DNA of 24,092 nucleotides from JAXGPP01 sp964436865 (GTDB taxonomy: Bacteria > Planctomycetota > Planctomycetia > Pirellulales > Thermoguttaceae): positions 1 to 24,092 of the forward strand of contig CAYTFK010000071.1 in the NCBI GenBank assembly GCA_964436865.1, given 5' to 3'. Positions within the stretch are counted from its first letter, which is position 1; every line of letters begins with the position of its first letter. The notes below the pieces were generated by a model. The model searched no databases. It was not told where the DNA came from and saw only the letters and a list, made by a program, of their open reading frames with translations. Position numbers and translations under genes: made by a program. Shown here piece by piece: positions 13,282-20,510 of the stretch.

Positions 13282-14223
13282 TCAATTGTTCAGGGCCACG
13301 ACCGGCGCAGTGCCGCGGACGAGGTCCTGGTCGGCCGCGCTGAGGCGTTCAAAAGGAACGCGAATCGTTCTTCCGTCGACCGAGCGCTTCAGGCTCACCG
13401 CGCCATCGGCCAGCGTAGCCAGATAAGTTGCCTCGACGGTGTACTGGCCCGTATTGTCGCGCCAAGTTCGCGGCTGGTGCTGCGAGAAGGGGTCGCTCGT
13501 TCCGGCGCCAAACGGATCCTCCGCCGGGGTCGGCTGAGGCGTTTTCGGTTGCTCGGCGGGCGCAGAGGGGGCCGGCTCTGCCGCCGGAGTCGCCGGGGCT
13601 TCTGGCGTTGGTGTCACCGGAGTCGGTTCGAGCACTGGAGCGGCCGGCGGTTCAGCCGGCGCCGGCATGGCGGGCTCGGGAGCCGCAGGCACCGGGGCTG
13701 CAGTTTCCGGGGCTGCAGTTTCCGGGGCTGCAGGCGCCGGGACTTCCGGAACTTCACCAGCCGCCGGCGCTGGGGCCGCAGCTTCCGGGGTCGCAGTGGC
13801 CTCTGGAGCTTCGGGCGCCGGGACTGCGGCAGCCTCAGCAGCAACCGGGGCGGGGGCCGCGGGGGCGGGCTGCTCAGCTGCTGAGGGCTCAGGAGCAGGC
13901 ACGGGCGGAGCGGCTTGCTGCGCCGGCGACGGCGGGGGCGCTTCGGCCGGAGTGGGTTCGGCCGGAGGCATCTCCGTGAGCGGCGAAATCGTTGTGCCGG
14001 CCGGCTCACAAACGGCCGGCAGGATGACCTCGCTCTCGCAAACGGTCCAGGCGTCGCAGCAGACAGTCGGGCAGCACGTGGTAACCGTCCAGCACGAGGA
14101 CACACAGCACCTTGTTCCACACCACCGGCTCCAGCCCTGACGCCAACCGCAGGCTTGTGCGGCCGAGCCTATTACGAGGGTGACTACAAACACACTGGCG
14201 AAGATGATTCCCAGTCGTCGCAT
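13282..14223 (-). CDS. Secreted SHD1-domain protein with Cys-rich head and Pro/Ala linker
   Basis: This 313-residue exported protein has a signal peptide at about 1-23. A Cys-rich segment lies at about 25-72, with about ten Cys including CC pairs. A long low-complexity Pro/Ala/Glu linker covers about 73-235. A C-terminal SHD1 (SLA1 homology) domain lies at about 252-304, recognised by TWRDNTGQYTVEATYLATL, then a VSLKR strand, then the VPFERLSAADQDLVRG close. SHD1 domains are very frequent in planctomycete secreted proteins and are thought to be binding modules; no function is established there. The Cys-rich head may form disulfides or bind metal outside the cytoplasm. AAGGAG (14238-14233) with a 9-nt spacer supports the start. 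It lies 80 nt after the P-type ATPase and seems to have its own promoter. Confidence 0.86.
   Translation of the reverse strand: MRRLGIIFASVFVVTLVIGSAAQACGWRQGWSRWCGTRCCVSSCWTVTTCCPTVCCDAWTVCESEVILPAVCEPAGTTISPLTEMPPAEPTPAEAPPPSPAQQAAPPVPAPEPSAAEQPAPAAPAPVAAEAAAVPAPEAPEATATPEAAAPAPAAGEVPEVPAPAAPETAAPETAAPVPAAPEPAMPAPAEPPAAPVLEPTPVTPTPEAPATPAAEPAPSAPAEQPKTPQPTPAEDPFGAGTSDPFSQHQPRTWRDNTGQYTVEATYLATLADGAVSLKRSVDGRTIRVPFERLSAADQDLVRGTAPVVALNN
13694..13734. repeat. 15-bp in-frame tandem repeat in the SHD1 gene linker
   Basis: GGGGCTGCAGTTTCC occurs twice exactly (13694-13708 and 13709-13723), followed by a partial third copy (13724-13734). On the coding strand it gives the pentapeptide repeat PETAA within the Pro/Ala linker. 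Exact identity suggests recent slippage. Confidence 0.85.
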
Positions 14224-14232
14224 GGCAGCAGT

Positions 14233-14238
14233 CTCCTT
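14233..14238 (-). promoter_or_regulatory. Shine-Dalgarno of the SHD1 gene
   Basis: AAGGAG on the minus strand lies 9 nt before the ATG at 14223 and confirms that start. Confidence 0.7.
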
Positions 14239-14278
14239 GTGTGAAAGAACTGGTCAGCCTCTCCGGTGAACCCCTCTC

Positions 14279-14307
14279 AGTATTTCCCTCCCAGCCCCTC
14301 CTTTCAA
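14279..14307 (-). promoter_or_regulatory. Candidate promoter of the SHD1 gene
   Basis: On the minus strand, TTGAAA (14307-14302, 5/6) and AATACT (14284-14279, 4/6) are separated by 17 nt. The -35 box overlaps the stop codon of the P-type ATPase gene, so the SHD1 gene could be transcribed independently of its upstream neighbour. Confidence 0.38.
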
Positions 14308-16433
14308 GAGGCAAATCGCCCCCCGGCCAGCCGCATGCCATTGAATGTTACGAGCAAGCTTGCCCCTACATCTGCCGCTACCGCCATCCACATGGTGGCC
14401 AATCCCGACGCCGCCAGGAGCAGCACCAGTCCTTTGGTTGCCAGCGCCAGGATGATGTTCTGACGCATCACGCGGCAAACGCGGCGACCGAGGAGAACCA
14501 GCTCGACCAACCTCCCCAAATCGGGAGTCATCACCACGATGTCGGCCGTCTCCAGGGCTGTATCGCTCGATTGTGCTCCCAAGGCGATGCCGAGGCTCGC
14601 TGCCGCCAGCGCGGGGGCGTCGTTGACCCCGTCACCTACCATGGCCAAATGGGGAAAGCGGCCTGTCATTTGCTGCAAGACTTTGACCTTGTCTTCCGGC
14701 AGCAGTTCGGCATGGACCTCGTCAATACCGAGTTCAGTCGCCAGCCGCGATGCCACGGCGTGACTGTCACCCGAAAGCATCGCAATTCGGCGGATGCCGA
14801 TCCGTCTTAGCCCTTCAATTGCGCCGGCGGCTTCCGGGCGGGGAAGGTCTGCCATTCGAATCATGCCCCACAGGCCGTTTTCGTCCCCCACCAGAGCCAG
14901 AGTCTCTGCCGACAGGTCGGACGAAAGGGGTGAGACCGGCATCCCTTGTTCGTGAAACAGCCGCGGGCTGCCGACAGACAAGACTTGACCGCCGAGTCTT
15001 CCACGAACGCCAAACCCACGGATCGCAGCGAACTCAGCGACCTCCGCGATCGGCAGTCCGCGTTGGGTGGCGGCCGCGGCGATCGCCCGGGCCAACGGGT
15101 GCTCGCTGTGATTCTCGAGGGCGGCGGCCGCGGCGAGCACCTCGTCTGCCATACGTCCGGGCGCCGGCTCAACCCCCGTTACCCGCAGCGTAGCCGCGGT
15201 AAGCGTTCCCGTCTTGTCGAAAGCGAAGGCTTCAATTCGGCCCGCGTTTTCAAGATGCATGCCCCCTTTGACAAATATTCCCCGCCGCGCCGCACAAAAC
15301 AGCCCGCAGACAACCGTCACCGGTGTGGAAATCACCAGCGCGCAGGGACATGCGATCACCAGCAATACCAGCCCGCGGTGCAACCATTCGGTCCACGGCG
15401 CGGCGGCACCTCGCGACAGGCCGATCGTCGCCAGCAGTGGCGGGCCAAAGGCCACGAGCACTGCCAGGGCAATCACAATCGGGGTATAGCGGTGGGCAAA
15501 GGCGTCGACAAACCGCTGCGTCGGCGATCGGGCGGCCTGAGCCTGGGCTACCAGCCGCGCGATGTGCGCCAGCGTTGAGGAGTCGGCGGTCCGCTGGGCC
15601 TCGATTTGGATCGAGCCTTCACCGTTGAGCGACCCGGCGAAGACCAAATCGCCAGGCTCCTTCTCAACAGGCATACTCTCGCCGGTGATTGGCGCCTGAT
15701 TGACGCTGGAACTCCCTTCGCAAATCGTGCCGTCGACTGGCACACGCTCGCCGGGACGGACGAGCAATCGGTCCCCAACAGCGACTCGTGCGACCTCGAC
15801 GTCGACGATCTCATGGTCGCCGACGAGGTGGGCGACCTTGGGGGCCATTTCCACAAGCGACCGCACCGTGCGGCGAGCGCGGTCCATACTGAACGATTCC
15901 ATCCACAGCGCGGCGCCGAACAGGAACATGGCCGTGGCAGCCTCGAAATAGTCGCCGATGCCGATCGCCCCCGCCGCCGCAACGGTCATCAGCACATTCA
16001 TGTCGAGCAGCCTGGCCCTGAGGGCTTTTCCGGCCGCGCGGGCCACCGGCAGCGACGAGACGAGCGTCGAGGCGATCGCCAATCCCGAGACAACCGTCGC
16101 GCCGGCCCACCCCGCCACGTGGGACACCAACGCTGCGGCCAATAGCGCGCCACCCGCGGTGGTGGTCGGCCGCCAGCGCGGCGACCGGGCGCGGACTTCG
16201 ATCGGCCGTGGCGTCAGGAGTGGTTCCGCTTCGAAACCCGTGGCACGGATCTCGGCGGCAATCCGCTGCAGGTCGATGTGCTGCGGGATGAACTCGACTT
16301 CCAGCGTCCGGCCGACGTAGTCGGGGGCGAGCGATACTACGCCCGGAAGTCGGCCGATCGCTCTGTTGATAATCGTCGTCTCGTCGGGGCAGTCGAGCGC
16401 CGGGATGTAGACCGTACCCTTCTGAGAATTCAT
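14304..16433 (-). CDS. Zn/Cd/Pb-type P1B heavy-metal ATPase
   Basis: This 709-residue metal efflux pump sits in the inner membrane. An N-terminal HMA-like domain (about 5-70) has the variant metal motif LDCPDE (Cys15, Glu18) instead of CxxC. Membrane helices start at about 95. The actuator loop TGES lies at 250-253 and the transmembrane CPC at 362-364. The phosphorylated Asp406 is in DKTGTLT, the HP locus is SEHPLARA (His445, Pro446) and the hinge GDGVND lies at 600-605. In the last helices, Lys667 and DVG (688-690) match the Zn/Cd/Pb (P1B-2) group rather than the copper group. All catalytic motifs are intact. It starts 5 nt after the stop of the OleB-like hydrolase, so the two are probably co-transcribed. 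No metal-responsive regulator is adjacent. No Shine-Dalgarno is visible. The acidic HMA variant is known in this group. Confidence 0.94.
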   Translation of the reverse strand: MNSQKGTVYIPALDCPDETTIINRAIGRLPGVVSLAPDYVGRTLEVEFIPQHIDLQRIAAEIRATGFEAEPLLTPRPIEVRARSPRWRPTTTAGGALLAAALVSHVAGWAGATVVSGLAIASTLVSSLPVARAAGKALRARLLDMNVLMTVAAAGAIGIGDYFEAATAMFLFGAALWMESFSMDRARRTVRSLVEMAPKVAHLVGDHEIVDVEVARVAVGDRLLVRPGERVPVDGTICEGSSSVNQAPITGESMPVEKEPGDLVFAGSLNGEGSIQIEAQRTADSSTLAHIARLVAQAQAARSPTQRFVDAFAHRYTPIVIALAVLVAFGPPLLATIGLSRGAAAPWTEWLHRGLVLLVIACPCALVISTPVTVVCGLFCAARRGIFVKGGMHLENAGRIEAFAFDKTGTLTAATLRVTGVEPAPGRMADEVLAAAAALENHSEHPLARAIAAAATQRGLPIAEVAEFAAIRGFGVRGRLGGQVLSVGSPRLFHEQGMPVSPLSSDLSAETLALVGDENGLWGMIRMADLPRPEAAGAIEGLRRIGIRRIAMLSGDSHAVASRLATELGIDEVHAELLPEDKVKVLQQMTGRFPHLAMVGDGVNDAPALAAASLGIALGAQSSDTALETADIVVMTPDLGRLVELVLLGRRVCRVMRQNIILALATKGLVLLLAASGLATMWMAVAADVGASLLVTFNGMRLAGGRFAS

Positions 16434-16438
16434 CGCCG

Positions 16439-17311
16439 TCAGATCGCGTGGCGAGCGAAGAAGTCCCCGATCAGCGGAACGACTTGCTCGGGGGCGTCTT
16501 CAATCAGATAGTGGCCCGCGTCGGGCAATCGGTGGACTTCGGCGGCCGGAAAGATCTCGATGAAACGCTGCAAAAAATCGGGCGTGAAGCACCAGTCGCG
16601 CATCCCCCAGATCAGGCACACCGGATGTTCGCGGAAGCGGCCGATCTCCTGCTCCATCCGCAACAGCGTCGAATAGCTGGTGTGGCGGGAATCGAGCGGA
16701 ATGTCGCACACAAACCGGTAGATGGCGACCCGATTGCCCCAGGAATCGTAAGGCGCCGCCAGCCCCTCGCGGACCGGGCCGGCGAGCGGCTTTTCGGCCG
16801 CCTGTCGCAGTGCCGCGCGGATGAACAGGTTGAACCCCTGCACGGCGACCTGGCCCAGCAACGGTACGTGGCAGAGTCGAATCCGGCGTGGACAGCGTTG
16901 GGCGCGAAAGGCGGCCGTATTCATCAACACGAAGCGGCGGAACCGCTCGGGGATTTCGATCGCCGCGCCCATGCCGATGGCGCCCCCCCAGTCGTGCGCC
17001 ACGAGCGATACGTCGTGCAGGTCGAGTTGCTCGACAAACCGGCGCAGATCCTCGATGCGCCGCGCGAGCGTGTACGGATACTGACCGGACGACGGCTTGT
17101 CAGACAGCCCGCAGCCGATGTGGTCCACGGCGATGACGCGGTAGCGGTCGCAAAGGCCCTTGATTACCTCGCGCCAGAGGAATGTCCACGTCGGATTGCC
17201 GTGGACCAGCAGGAGCACCGGCCCCTGGCCCTCATCGAGGTAGTGGTAGCGGTGGCCGTCGACTTCGACGAACCGGGATTCAAACGGGTAGAGCGCGCGC
17301 CAATCGTTCAT
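16439..17311 (-). CDS. Alpha/beta hydrolase of the haloalkane dehalogenase / OleB type
   Basis: This 290-residue cytoplasmic hydrolase has HGNPTW at 37-42 (oxyanion/halide Asn39), DHIGCGLSDKP at about 63-73, and the nucleophile elbow HDWGG with Asp107 and Trp108. A His lies near the C-terminus in DAGHYLIEDA. The stretch from LMNTAAF through APYDSWGNRVAIYRFVCDIPL looks, from memory, most like OleB, the beta-lactone decarboxylase of long-chain olefin synthesis, rather than a true dehalogenase. No oleA, oleC or oleD is in the window, so I leave the symbol blank. The ATG at 17311 has no Shine-Dalgarno. A TATACT box 6 nt upstream would put the transcript start at or next to the ATG, so it may be leaderless. 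The P-type ATPase gene follows after 5 nt. Confidence 0.9.
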   Translation of the reverse strand: MNDWRALYPFESRFVEVDGHRYHYLDEGQGPVLLLVHGNPTWTFLWREVIKGLCDRYRVIAVDHIGCGLSDKPSSGQYPYTLARRIEDLRRFVEQLDLHDVSLVAHDWGGAIGMGAAIEIPERFRRFVLMNTAAFRAQRCPRRIRLCHVPLLGQVAVQGFNLFIRAALRQAAEKPLAGPVREGLAAPYDSWGNRVAIYRFVCDIPLDSRHTSYSTLLRMEQEIGRFREHPVCLIWGMRDWCFTPDFLQRFIEIFPAAEVHRLPDAGHYLIEDAPEQVVPLIGDFFARHAI

Positions 17312-17317
17312 GGGAGA

Positions 17318-17347
17318 AGTATACGAAGGCGCGCGGACGATCAGCAA
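17318..17347 (-). promoter_or_regulatory. Candidate leaderless promoter of the hydrolase-ATPase pair
   Basis: On the minus strand, TTGCTG (17347-17342, 3/6) and TATACT (17323-17318, 5/6) are separated by 18 nt. The usual 6-7 nt from the -10 box to +1 places the start at about 17311, the A of the hydrolase ATG. The same TTGCTG-N18 arrangement precedes the DnaJ-family gene. Confidence 0.38.
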
Positions 17348-17395
17348 GCATAGGCCCAAGATCGCTGCGATTGACGCAGGAGATGCCGCCGCCAG

Positions 17396-18967
17396 CTATT
17401 CGACCGTGGCCCGATTGACGAGATTCTGCCAGTAGTCGCGGGCCTGGCGGTGAAAACCGAGCGTCTCCTGCTGCTGGTCTTCGTCGGCCGTGCGAATCTG
17501 CCGGGCTCGCTCGAACACCCAGTCGAGGAAGAACTGGCCAGCCTGCTTGCTGATCCGCGGTTGCGCGCCGATTTCGACATAATACGGCCCGGTCATCGCG
17601 AATCGATACGTCTTCTCGACGTCGGTGACTGCCCGCAGCAAGAACCAGCCGCTCTCAGTGAACTCCAGCGGGGGCAGGCGGCCTGACTTGGCGTAGTCGT
17701 CGAACCGGACCGATCGCTCGACCTGGCCGTTTTTCACGATCTCCATGTACGAAATCTTGTCGCGGGTGGAGAGGGTCACCGCCGGCTCGAGCACCAAGCG
17801 CTCTCCCTCGTCTGCCCGGAAGACGTGGCCGGGCAATTCGCCGTTCACGTCTGGGCGCAGCAGCGGACCGTTCGTGATTGTCACGCGCCCGGCGCGGAGG
17901 CCTTCCCACCATTTTTCATAGCTGAAAGGGCCGTCGACATGCACGTAGACGCGATTGTAGCCCACCGGATTGGGGCTCACGCCCGAACCGCTACCGGCGC
18001 TGGGCGGAATCCGCAGTCCGCACTCGAGCAGTCGGAAGTAAATTTCGTGCGACCACCGGGCGTTGCCCCACGGTCCGGGAAAGAGTGCCATGTCGCGGGC
18101 CTTCCCTCCCTGTTCGCCGGCAAGCGATGTCTCACGGCCCAGGCGTCGATGGGCGACCTGGATCGAGTCGACCTGCCCGTGAGCGACCAGCAGCGGCAGG
18201 TCCCACCAATAGGGCGCCGTGACATCGACCCAACCCATGGGAGGTTGATGGGCCCGCTTGAGTTGCTCGACCGGGCTCGGGTATTCCTCCTTCTCGGCCT
18301 TGATAATCAGCGGGGCGGTCTGGTTCAGCAGCAGCCACTCGCCGCCGGGCCGGTTTTGCCCTCCGCACAGGACGTGATAGAACCGGTTGCCCTCGAAGCC
18401 GACGAGCGGAGTCTCCGGCGGCTTCCGCTTGGCCCACCAGTTCTCATCGTTCCACCAGGTCGCCACCGGTGCGACGTGGATGTCCTCGGCCGTCAGCACC
18501 AACTCGATGCCGTTGAGCGCGCGGCGAATGTCCAGGTCGCCCGACCACCAGCCATCGTCCGACATCCGGGCGAAGCGGCGGATCTCAATCCTCTTGGAGT
18601 CCTTGCCGAAGGGCTTCATGGTGAAATGGCCGCCCACCGTGATGCATTCGGGGCCGGCTTCCACCTCAAACTGGTAGTTGCCCTGCGGCAGGTCGAGTGT
18701 GATCGTGCCCGGCAAGGCAAAGTGGTCGTTCCAGAAAGGGACCCGCGGCGGTTTGTGGGGACGCCCCGCCGCGTTGCGCAGATGCATCCGGCAGGCAATC
18801 GGCTGACCCGTGTCCTTGTCGACCACCGTGAACTGAAGTTGGCCACCGATCGCCCAGGCGTCCCGCGCCGAGAGGGAATGGATCGTGGCAAGGGCGGCAA
18901 CAGGTAATAGAAGGCGCAAAACGACGGAGACTGTACTCAACGGCCTCCCCTTCGGCAGAATCGGCAT
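17396..18967 (-). CDS. Secreted CehA/McbA-like (PHP-related) protein lacking metal-site histidines
   Basis: This 523-residue exported protein has a signal peptide at about 1-38. A beta-sandwich-like N-terminal domain (about 42-130) handles the GNYQFEVEAGPE region. A PHP-related core covers about 135-400, and a C-terminal beta domain follows with FDDYAKSG and WFLLRAVTD. The family is recognised by GWWSGDLDIRR, then AEDIHVAPVATWWND, and by LRAGRVTITNGPLLRP at about 370. Family members, as I remember them, read GDLHVHR at the first motif, where the two His bind metal. Here Asp146 and Arg148 occupy those positions, so a metallohydrolase role is doubtful. It may be a binding protein. The start at 18967 is the only ATG before the signal peptide. 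It is divergent from the DnaJ-family gene across 169 nt. Confidence 0.78.
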   Translation of the reverse strand: MPILPKGRPLSTVSVVLRLLLPVAALATIHSLSARDAWAIGGQLQFTVVDKDTGQPIACRMHLRNAAGRPHKPPRVPFWNDHFALPGTITLDLPQGNYQFEVEAGPECITVGGHFTMKPFGKDSKRIEIRRFARMSDDGWWSGDLDIRRALNGIELVLTAEDIHVAPVATWWNDENWWAKRKPPETPLVGFEGNRFYHVLCGGQNRPGGEWLLLNQTAPLIIKAEKEEYPSPVEQLKRAHQPPMGWVDVTAPYWWDLPLLVAHGQVDSIQVAHRRLGRETSLAGEQGGKARDMALFPGPWGNARWSHEIYFRLLECGLRIPPSAGSGSGVSPNPVGYNRVYVHVDGPFSYEKWWEGLRAGRVTITNGPLLRPDVNGELPGHVFRADEGERLVLEPAVTLSTRDKISYMEIVKNGQVERSVRFDDYAKSGRLPPLEFTESGWFLLRAVTDVEKTYRFAMTGPYYVEIGAQPRISKQAGQFFLDWVFERARQIRTADEDQQQETLGFHRQARDYWQNLVNRATVE

Positions 18968-19052
18968 GTTCGGCCGCTTCGCAACGGCTGGAAGCGGCTC
19001 CTATCCTCGACCGATCCACCCAATCGAGCGGAAATCGGTCCGCGAAGTTGGC

Positions 19053-19082
19053 TTGCTGGACGCGGAACCCAAGCGCTACAAT
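19053..19082 (+). promoter_or_regulatory. Candidate promoter of the dnaJ-rnpA-yidD cluster
   Basis: TTGCTG (3/6) and TACAAT (5/6) are separated by 18 nt. The predicted start near 19089 gives a leader of about 48 nt. I see no stress-type element such as a CIRCE inverted repeat in the 169-nt gap. Confidence 0.42.
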
Positions 19083-19136
19083 AGCACGCAGCGGACCCCG
19101 CTGCCGCAATTGCTGAAAAGGGAACTCTGGCGCACC

Positions 19137-20111
19137 ATGGCCGAAGACTACTACAAAACCCTGGGAGTCAACCGCAACGCTTCCCAAGCCGAGATCCAGA
19201 AAGCGTATCGGGATTTGGCGCGGAAGCATCATCCCGACCGAAATCCGGACGATCCTGCAGCAAAGAAGAAATTCCAGGCGATCCAGGCCGCATTCGACGT
19301 CCTGAATGACCCCAAGAAGCGGGAACTGTACGACCGTTACGGCAGTGCCTTTGAGCATATGGGGAGCGGTGGGCCGCGAGGCGGGCCGGGTTGGGGTGCC
19401 GGGCCGGGGCAAGGGCCCGGCGGTGAGTTCAATTTCGAGGACATCGACTTCGGGCAGTTCTTCGGTGATCGCTTCGGCGGGCAGAGCGGCATCGACCTCG
19501 GCAGCCTGTTTGGTCAATTTGCCACCGGCGGGCGGGCGAAGAAACGTTCGGCTCGAGGGCGGGCCCGCGGGTCGGATCTGGTTCATGAGCTGGAAGTCCC
19601 ATTCACCTTGTCGATCACCGGCGGAGTCGTCGAGATCGGCTTGCCGGGGCGGCAGGGTACGATCGAAGTCAAGATCCCGCCCGGCATCGAGGATGGGAAG
19701 AAAATCCGCCTCCGCGGTCAGGGCGAACCGGTGCCTGGAGGGACTCCTGGGGACCTGTTGATCAACATCCGCGTGGCGCCCCATCCACATTTCACGCGAC
19801 GCGGCAATCACCTGCACGTCCGTGTTCCGGTGACGCTGGCAGAGGCCACGCTGGGGGCGAAAATTGACGTGCCCACACCTAATGGGACGGTTTCGGTCCG
19901 CATTCCGCCGGGAACGTCGAGCGGAACCAAGCTTCGGGTCAAAGGACAGGGTGTGGCGGCCAAGGGGACCGCACCCGGCGATCTGATGGCCGAAGTGATG
20001 ATTGTGTTGCCGAAGAACATCGACGATCGCGCGGGCGATCTGATCCGTCAATTGGACAGCCATTGGAAGCAGACCGGGTTGCAGGACCCACGGGCCGATC
20101 TGCGATGGTAG
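19137..20111 (+). CDS. DnaJ-family co-chaperone without zinc finger (CbpA-like)
   Basis: This 324-residue J-protein stimulates the ATPase of DnaK-type Hsp70 and binds unfolded clients. The J-domain lies at about 4-70 with the essential HPD at 32-34. A Gly-rich and Phe/Asp-rich linker follows at about 78-140, with FGQFFGDRFGG repeats. Two C-terminal substrate-binding beta domains cover about 145-310. The four CxxCxGxG zinc motifs of true DnaJ are absent, so this is a type II (CbpA-like) protein. The length is normal for that class. The start is ATG 19137, with AAGGGA 13 nt upstream, which is longer than ideal. Its last 7 nt overlap rnpA, implying co-expression with RNase P protein. An antisense open frame of about 500 codons covers this gene and is not real. 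Confidence 0.94.
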   Translation: MAEDYYKTLGVNRNASQAEIQKAYRDLARKHHPDRNPDDPAAKKKFQAIQAAFDVLNDPKKRELYDRYGSAFEHMGSGGPRGGPGWGAGPGQGPGGEFNFEDIDFGQFFGDRFGGQSGIDLGSLFGQFATGGRAKKRSARGRARGSDLVHELEVPFTLSITGGVVEIGLPGRQGTIEVKIPPGIEDGKKIRLRGQGEPVPGGTPGDLLINIRVAPHPHFTRRGNHLHVRVPVTLAEATLGAKIDVPTPNGTVSVRIPPGTSSGTKLRVKGQGVAAKGTAPGDLMAEVMIVLPKNIDDRAGDLIRQLDSHWKQTGLQDPRADLRW

Positions 20112-20488
20112 CTGACGAGCGTTTTCGCCCGGAGTACCGGATTCGCAAGGGAGCCGACTTCGAGCGAGCCTATCGATTGCGCGCAACCGCCGCAGATCAA
20201 TGGCTGCTTGTGTTCGGCCACGAGAACGGTCTGCCCCATCCGCGGCTGGGGCTGTCGGTTTCGCGTAAGGTGGGACGATCTGTCGAGCGCAACCGCTGGA
20301 AGCGACTCATCCGCGAGGCCTTCCGACTGAGCCGGCCGCAATTGCCACCCAACCTCGACCTGATAGTCCTTCCCCGGCGGCCGGAACCTCCCCACCTGAG
20401 GGAACTCAAGAAGTCGCTGGTCGGCTTGGCACATCGGGTGGTAAGGAAGATCGCCCGCTCAGTCGAGTCGCGCGATGGGAGTTGCTGA
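20105..20488 (+). CDS. rnpA: Ribonuclease P protein component
   Basis: This 127-residue basic protein binds the RNase P RNA and helps it remove 5' leaders from precursor tRNAs. The family signature is intact: GLSVSRKVGRSVERNRWKRL, then IREAFR. The N-terminal half holds the usual RIRKGADFERAYR start and the hydrophobic WLLVFG strand. I start at ATG 20105, which overlaps the DnaJ-family stop by 7 nt and gives the expected N-terminus. A TTG at 20063 would add 14 residues deep inside the previous gene. In many bacteria rpmH lies just upstream of rnpA. Here a J-protein gene occupies that place and I find no rpmH-like small ORF. yidD follows after 22 nt, the usual arrangement. The RNase P RNA gene is not in the window. 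Confidence 0.95.
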   Translation: MVADERFRPEYRIRKGADFERAYRLRATAADQWLLVFGHENGLPHPRLGLSVSRKVGRSVERNRWKRLIREAFRLSRPQLPPNLDLIVLPRRPEPPHLRELKKSLVGLAHRVVRKIARSVESRDGSC

Positions 20489-20495
20489 GCTTGCT

Positions 20496-20510
20496 ATGGC
20501 GAATCGCTAA
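20496..20510 (+). other. Four-codon mini-ORF abutting yidD
   Basis: ATG GCG AAT CGC TAA ends exactly where the yidD ATG begins (TAAATG junction) and is in the same frame. It could allow terminating ribosomes to restart at yidD, which has no clear Shine-Dalgarno. It may be chance. Confidence 0.3.

Noticed and set aside
16448..17353. 301-codon plus-strand frame
   Set aside because: It is opposite the alpha/beta hydrolase, whose HGNPTW and HDWGG motifs are intact.
17825..18907. 360-codon plus-strand frame
   Set aside because: It is opposite the CehA-like gene, which has a signal peptide and family motifs; this frame has none.
12606..18967. Five same-strand genes as one operon or gene cluster
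   Set aside because: Only the hydrolase-ATPase pair is tightly spaced. Other gaps are 80-90 nt and contain a strong hairpin and a separate promoter candidate, and the functions are unrelated.
18666..20186. 506-codon minus-strand frame
   Set aside because: It covers the antisense of the DnaJ-family gene and part of the CehA-like gene in another frame. The J-domain HPD and C-terminal motifs settle the plus strand.
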